This document shows, piece by piece, positions 58,302-62,953 of a DNA stretch of 62,953 nucleotides; position 1 is the stretch's first letter; each line of letters opens with the position of its first letter. The notes below the pieces were generated by a model. That model was not told where the DNA came from. It made no database searches and worked only from the letters and a program-made list of their open reading frames with translations. The stretch is taken from positions 1 through 62,953 of the forward strand of contig JAVBKW010000015.1 in NCBI GenBank assembly GCA_031553855.1. Direction: 5' to 3'. The position numbers and the translations under genes were made by a program. Source of the stretch: RACS-047 sp031553855 (lineage in GTDB: Bacteria > Bacillota > Clostridia > Christensenellales > Pumilibacteraceae).

Positions 58302-58330
58302 ATTATACGATTTTAATGTGGGTTTGTCAA
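58302..58330 (-). promoter_or_regulatory. Promoter of tRNA-Pro(AGG)
   Basis: On the minus strand TTGACA and TATAAT with a 17-base spacer, 18 bases before the tRNA. A working promoter argues that this unusual tRNA is expressed. The following 58331-58499 is AT-rich and has nothing that I can name. Confidence 0.85.
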
Positions 58331-58499
58331 CAAGTTAGCGGCAGATTTTAAAGTGCTTTTATTGCTGGGTTTATTGCTTTTATTGAGGGTTTTTACAGAG
58401 GTTTTAAAGGGTCAAAATTAGCTTTGCCTCTTTTTTGGCGCTGAAAAGGGCAGAAAAATCAATATAAGCTTACAAAAATCTATTTAAACGCTTTTTTTA

Positions 58500-58636
58500 A
58501 TTCTGACCGCAAAAATGCTTGCTTGCAAGGGCATTTTTGCGCCACCGACAAAGGCGCATACCCCGCGCTCTAGCGTAAAAAGGCGCGCCAAAGGCGCGAG
58601 GTGCAGGATTTATCCTGCGGTATGAATACCCTTTAT
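58500..58636 (-). repeat. Hairpin-chain repeat family A, copy 3
   Basis: This is the reverse complement of copies 1 and 2, starting ATAAAGGGTATTCATACC on the minus strand. It overlaps the last codons of the hybrid kinase: the sequence AAAGGGTATTCATACCGCAG encodes KGIHTA and the stop TAA-type codon at 58610 lies inside the repeat (GCAGGATAA). Confidence 0.9.
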
Positions 58637-61600
58637 TATCTCGATAAGCTGCTCTAAAAAGACAGGCTTGCCGATATAGTCGTTCATACCCGACTCCAGT
58701 ATCATCGCTACGTCGTCGGGCATAGTGTTGGCCGTCATCGCTACAATGGGTATGTTTTTATTGGCGTTTTCGAGGTTTCTGATAGCCTTTGCCGCGCTGC
58801 AGCCGTCCATTACGGGCATTTGTATATCCATAAAGACGAGGCCGTAATAGCCCGGCTCCGAATTTTGCACCATTTCTACGGCCTGTTTGCCGTTTTCAGC
58901 CTCGTCCGCGGTAATACCGATATCTAAGAGCAGCTCGGACGCGATTATGCGGTTTATTTCAACGTCGTCAACAAGAAGTACGCGCAAGTTTGAAAAATCA
59001 TCCTGCTGCTGCGGCGCGCTCTGAGCCTCCTGAACGGGCGCGCAGTCTTTAGCGATATCAAATTTCATCGTGAAAAAGAACTTGCTGCCTTTTGCGGGTT
59101 CGCTTTCGACCCAAATCTCACCGCCTGAAAGCTCCACTATTTTTTTAGCAATGCTCAAGCCCAGCCCCGCCCCGCCGTACTGGCGCGTGATACTGTCGTC
59201 ACCCTGCTCAAACGGACGGAACAGCTTCTTCATTTTTTCAGGCGGTATGCCCACGCCCGTATCTTCTACGCAAAAAAGGTAGGAGGCAACGCCGCCCTCT
59301 TCCCCGGTTTCCTTGACGGTGAGCGACACTTTGCCGCCGCCGGACGTAAATTTGAGCGCGTTATCGGCAAGCGCAAGCATGACCTGCTCCAATCGCGGCC
59401 TGTCGGCAAAAACAACGTCGTGGACAATACCGTCCAGATTTACAGAGTGCCCTAAATTTTTCTTGTCCATTGCGACGCCTACGACCATATCCACCGATTC
59501 AATGGACTGGGTAAGGCTGAACTTTTCGGGTTTTAAAACCATTCTGCCGTCCTCGATAAGCGATAAATCGAGAACGTTATTGATTATGTTCATTAAAACC
59601 GACGCCGCCTGGTTTATCTTCACTATCGACTCAAAAAGTTCGGGCGCGCCGTCGCTGTTTTTCGCAAGCTGGGAAATACCGATGATAGCGTTCATAGGCG
59701 TCTTGATCTCGTGGCTCATATTCATTAAGAAATGGCTTTTCAGGCTGTTTGCTTCACGTTCCTTTTCCGCCGCATTTTGCAGCATTTTTTCTCTCGCCCT
59801 TTCTTCTCTTAAGTCGCGGTGAGTGATGACAAGGCATTCCTTTCCGCCGTAAATAATTTTTTTGAAGTATACGATCGCGGCAAAACGCTCGCCCTCATAG
59901 GTTTCAAATTCCCATTCCTTAGAAAAAATACCGTCCGTTGTCATTGCTTTATTGATCAGATCCGTCATCGGCTTTACAGTAAGCACGCTTTTATTGTTCC
60001 ATCTCAAGTTGTCAAGGTTTAGCATTTCGGGAATGGCGAAAAGCTTGCGCCAGGAAGTATTGACGTATATAAAGCTCTTATCCTCCGGGGATAGCAAAGC
60101 AATCGGCAAAGGCGTGCTGCCGATAAGCTCCTGAAGGTCGAAATATGCGCGGTTGAGCGCGTCCTTTTGCTGTTCAAGCTGCTCAATATCTACGCCCCAA
60201 AAAACGATCGCTTCCTTTTTGTTCCATTCCGTCATGGCGATATTGAACAAAAACCTTGCATATTCCCCGTTCTTTTTAGTAATAGGCCAGTAAATGTTAT
60301 CCACAAAACCTTTTTTGCGGCATTCGTCGATATAGTAAAAATAGCGGCTGGTGTCGGCATATTTAGTGGAGTTTTTCTGCCCCTCCGCAGTCCCGACGTT
60401 TGTTTTATAATATCTGTTGCTTTCGACTACTACGTCGTCCACAAGCAGCGAATAGGCGATCGGCGCGGTTTCAAGGATGGTTTGCAGATGGTTTGTGACG
60501 GCCGTTACCCGCTCGTTTGAGTGCCTCATCTCCTCGCGCGCCGCCTCCAGCTTGAAGTTCCGGCGCCTTAACAAAACAAGGAAAACTATCATAAGGATGA
60601 CGATGATGCCGAGTGCGGAAAGGCCTATTACCGCGCTGTAAAAGAAAACTGGATCCGCCTCGCGGATAGAAACTCTGTCGTTAAGCAATGCCGCGCCTTT
60701 GGGGAGCTTGTTTTTGCTTATGCCGAACTGCTTCATAATATTACGGTCGAAAACAAAACGGCTGTCTGAAGCGCGTTCAATTAAAGTGAAGCTTTCCATA
60801 TCCCCTGAACGCAAAATCCGGACCGCTATTTCGGCGGCGGCCTCTGCGTGTTTGACGGAATCTAAGTATTTCCCGCCGATTTGGCCGTAGCCCTTCGACG
60901 TATCTAAAAGCCCGAAAACGGGTACGGGGGACGCCTCGTACAACGCGCTCTGAAACAGCGGCTGCGGGCTGAAAAAACTGTCGGAGTCCAGATAGTACGA
61001 GCCGCACAAAACAAGCGTATCGGAATTAAGGGCGGCAACCTCCTTTAAAAGCCCGTCAACGGAATCGCTGCCGTTGTAGGTAATTTTGAGTTCCTTATTG
61101 AACTCTGACAGTTGCCGTTCGATCTCGCTTTTCCATTTTCTGCCCGAAAGAGTGTGGTCGTTGATGACGTAAATTTCTTTGGTTTTCGGAAACAATTTCA
61201 GCATTTGTTCAACCGTTTCGGCCGCCGAAACCGTTTCAATAACGCCCTGAAAATTGTTGTATCTTTCAAAGTTCTGCCTTATTAGCTGAGCATTGTCGTT
61301 TATCCCGCAAAAAATGACCGGAACGTCGTTTGACAAAATAGAATTGTAGTTGCACATAAGAAAGTTCATAGCCTCGTCGTCCGAAACTATGACGGCGTCG
61401 GGCGGCGTATTGATAAAGTCTACGGCCATAGCGGAAAGAGCGGTCAGCTCCTGCAGCGCGGCGTCGGTATTTCGGAAAGAATTTAAGGCGATGTTGTGGT
61501 ACATTATGTCGCCGTGGCGGTCTAAAACGTTTCCTATGCCTTTTACAAGGTTTTGCTCCCACGGCACTTCTGATGAAAATGACGAAAGGTAGAACACGCT

Positions 61601-62365
61601 TTTTTCCTCGCGCTCCTGCAGCGGTTTCATTTCTTTTATGCGGTCCAAAGACCCGTCCGCCTTCATTTTATCAAGCTCAAAGGCAACAGGCGCAACCCAC
61701 TCGGCGTGCTTTTTATTAAGATAAATATGGCAGGGAAGCGAAGCGGTTAACCCCGCAAAACTAAAACCTGCGGGCATAACAAGCTTGTCCGCAGCCTTTG
61801 CGGAGGTGTCGGTGATGACTATAACGTCGCATTCGCCTTTTTCTAGCGACTCGTACAATATAGACATACTCGGCTTTTTGATGTGCGCGGCGATATCGCC
61901 GGGAAGCGCGCTTTCAATAAACGTCTTGCCCGTAAGCGTGCCGACCTTTTTGCCGCTGAAATCCTGCCACTCTTCGTACTGCGCCGAATCTCCGGAAACT
62001 GTAAGCGCGTAAAAACTTGTAACTGCCGTCTCGACCGGAACCGCTATAAGCTCGTCGTATGAAGCGGCAACAATTTCAGACTGGCTGCATATACCGTCGT
62101 AAATGCCCGCGTCGGCTCCGCTTAAGGCGGTATTCATATCCTCTCTTGCGACGGAAACCTCTATTCCTAAACGGCTAAAAACCTCGCGCACAAGACGGTC
62201 GGTATAAACATTTGTGTCGATTGCGTTTGAAAACCTGAGCCGCACCGTTTCTTCGGCGGAGGCGGCATAAGGATAAAAAGCCGGAACAAACGCAGTCAGC
62301 GCCAGTACAGCCAATAAAGCAAAATAAAGCTTTAATGAACGACGAACAGATATTTTTTTGGACAT
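58610..62365 (-). CDS. Hybrid sensor histidine kinase with two periplasmic-binding domains
   Basis: 1251 residues. A signal segment (12-35) leads to a substrate-binding domain of the SBP_bac_3 type (RLRFSNAIDTNVYTDRLVRE; 40-255) and then an ABC-substrate-binding-like domain (SVFYLSSFSSEVPWEQNLVK; 265-540). A helix at 575-600 crosses the membrane. A PAS-type region follows (650-860), then HisKA with NMSHEIKTPMNAIIG (His near 883), HATPase DTGVGIPPEKMKKLF and GAGLGLSIAKKIVELSGG, and a receiver with FMDIQMPVMDG (Asp near 1177). There is no DNA-binding output, so it must pass its phosphate on. The final residues KGIHTAG come from repeat family A. Confidence 0.9.
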   Translation of the reverse strand: MSKKISVRRSLKLYFALLAVLALTAFVPAFYPYAASAEETVRLRFSNAIDTNVYTDRLVREVFSRLGIEVSVAREDMNTALSGADAGIYDGICSQSEIVAASYDELIAVPVETAVTSFYALTVSGDSAQYEEWQDFSGKKVGTLTGKTFIESALPGDIAAHIKKPSMSILYESLEKGECDVIVITDTSAKAADKLVMPAGFSFAGLTASLPCHIYLNKKHAEWVAPVAFELDKMKADGSLDRIKEMKPLQEREEKSVFYLSSFSSEVPWEQNLVKGIGNVLDRHGDIMYHNIALNSFRNTDAALQELTALSAMAVDFINTPPDAVIVSDDEAMNFLMCNYNSILSNDVPVIFCGINDNAQLIRQNFERYNNFQGVIETVSAAETVEQMLKLFPKTKEIYVINDHTLSGRKWKSEIERQLSEFNKELKITYNGSDSVDGLLKEVAALNSDTLVLCGSYYLDSDSFFSPQPLFQSALYEASPVPVFGLLDTSKGYGQIGGKYLDSVKHAEAAAEIAVRILRSGDMESFTLIERASDSRFVFDRNIMKQFGISKNKLPKGAALLNDRVSIREADPVFFYSAVIGLSALGIIVILMIVFLVLLRRRNFKLEAAREEMRHSNERVTAVTNHLQTILETAPIAYSLLVDDVVVESNRYYKTNVGTAEGQKNSTKYADTSRYFYYIDECRKKGFVDNIYWPITKKNGEYARFLFNIAMTEWNKKEAIVFWGVDIEQLEQQKDALNRAYFDLQELIGSTPLPIALLSPEDKSFIYVNTSWRKLFAIPEMLNLDNLRWNNKSVLTVKPMTDLINKAMTTDGIFSKEWEFETYEGERFAAIVYFKKIIYGGKECLVITHRDLREERAREKMLQNAAEKEREANSLKSHFLMNMSHEIKTPMNAIIGISQLAKNSDGAPELFESIVKINQAASVLMNIINNVLDLSLIEDGRMVLKPEKFSLTQSIESVDMVVGVAMDKKNLGHSVNLDGIVHDVVFADRPRLEQVMLALADNALKFTSGGGKVSLTVKETGEEGGVASYLFCVEDTGVGIPPEKMKKLFRPFEQGDDSITRQYGGAGLGLSIAKKIVELSGGEIWVESEPAKGSKFFFTMKFDIAKDCAPVQEAQSAPQQQDDFSNLRVLLVDDVEINRIIASELLLDIGITADEAENGKQAVEMVQNSEPGYYGLVFMDIQMPVMDGCSAAKAIRNLENANKNIPIVAMTANTMPDDVAMILESGMNDYIGKPVFLEQLIEIIKGIHTAG

Positions 62366-62733
62366 TTTTCGCTGCCTTTAACCGGTTTTAAAACCGGTTT
62401 TAACAAGACTGTGATTTTAGGGCGCTATTTAAAGCCTTATGACCAGCTTTAGGCGGGCAGATTTTTGTATTAGAAAAAAATTGCTTATTAGAGCCACTGT
62501 TATAGCACCGCCATGTGCAAGAAAAGAAGGCGTTTAATAGAAAAAAGACATAGCTTAAAATTAATTGGAATTTTTTCACAGCCCTCTTAAACAATTATAT
62601 CATATCTTTTTCTTGTATTGTACAAATAATTTTATATTTTTTGCCTATTTTTATTCTTTTCCCTTAAAGAAATTTCTTAAACAATTAATATATTTTTGTT
62701 TTTTTCGTAAGCGGGAGTAATAGAAGTTTATTT
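62366..62733. other. Non-coding gap with palindrome and recurring motif
   Basis: AACCGGTTTTAAAACCGGTT (62380-62399) is a perfect 20-base palindrome. It is followed by TAACAAGACTGTGATTTTAG, a motif also near 19950 and related to the arm at 15665-15690. No gene with a ribosome site is visible; an AT-rich stretch fills the rest. Confidence 0.5.
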
Positions 62734-62779
62734 AAAAAAGCATTTGGATGTTTTAAAACAGAGCCAAATGCCTTTTTTT
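62734..62779. terminator. Terminator-like hairpin near the right edge
   Basis: AAAAAAGCATTTGG and CCAAATGCCTTTTTTT form a stem with T run on the plus strand. No gene of the window ends next to it. Confidence 0.65.
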
Positions 62780-62877
62780 CAGCTGTGCAGATTACGATAG
62801 CTTTGAGGCGCAACACAAGGGGGCGGCAGATTGGGGAAAAACTCTAATAAAAGCGGTATAAAATAACCCGCACTAAG

Positions 62878-62906
62878 TTGCAAAAATTGACCAAAAATGG
62901 TATAAT
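62878..62906 (+). promoter_or_regulatory. Promoter of the gene leaving the window
   Basis: TTGCAA and TATAAT with a 17-base spacer, 26 bases before the ATG at 62933. Confidence 0.65.
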
Positions 62907-62932
62907 AAGAGTATCAAATTGGGATGGTTTTT

Positions 62933-62953
62933 ATGGAACATTTAGCGGGAAAA
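62933..62953 (+). CDS. Start of a gene cut by the window end
   Basis: ATG behind GGGATGG and a clear promoter; only seven codons (MEHLAGK) are visible, so no product can be named. Confidence 0.4.

Overview
The window reads as chromosomal DNA of a low-to-mid GC Bacillota, most likely a gut clostridial lineage. The grounds are a YabP/YabQ sporulation pair, a meso-diaminopimelate dehydrogenase, an HU protein, a CsoR-type copper regulator, strong AGGAGG-like ribosome binding sites, TTGACA/TATAAT promoters with 17-base spacers in front of the tRNA genes, and many short lipoproteins. No species-level marker is visible.

Layout. 1-27.4 kb is mostly housekeeping and surface functions: a Cys-rich repeat lipoprotein cut by the window start, tRNA-Ala(GGC), HU, a membrane-anchored ASCH protein, dusB, a mazG fusion, ddh, a metal-exporting P1B ATPase with its CsoR-like regulator and operator, a Ca2+-type P-type ATPase, an MFS permease, a restriction-modification island of two methylases and one HNH nuclease flanked by 18-bp direct repeats, a DEAD-box helicase, a glutaredoxin-like protein, a nitroreductase and several lipoproteins.

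27.4-48.8 kb is an accessory region ending at the 3' side of tRNA-Pro(CGG). It starts with a decayed Fic module (nonsense codon, inserted repeat) and the tail of a dead tyrosine integrase. About 15 kb follow that look like one integrative element: serine recombinase and repressor on one strand, and divergently one continuous operon with small regulators, a replisome organizer, DnaB, then seven tightly packed AT-rich genes ending in a 1239-residue protein that resembles a phage tail/baseplate component. An opposite operon holds an HTH-less S24 protein, a sigma-70-like factor and a small DNA-binding protein. No terminase, portal, recognisable capsid gene or lysin is seen. A non-coding array of paired short repeats with 9-11 bp period lies at the right edge. 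Then come an intact Fic-XRE module, four small genes and a SIR2-family protein, probably anti-phage.

48.8-63 kb returns to core genes: tex, a VOC protein, an MGMT-like protein, a two-component pair (7TM-type histidine kinase and REC-SARP regulator), yabP-yabQ, tRNA-Pro(AGG) and a large hybrid sensor kinase. Scattered between genes are several families of palindromic repeats. Two of them share a chain-of-hairpins architecture with a GCAAGC core in the last loop, and one copy supplies the C-terminal codons of the hybrid kinase.

The annotation comes from reading alone. Family names rest on motifs that I recognise, not on searches.
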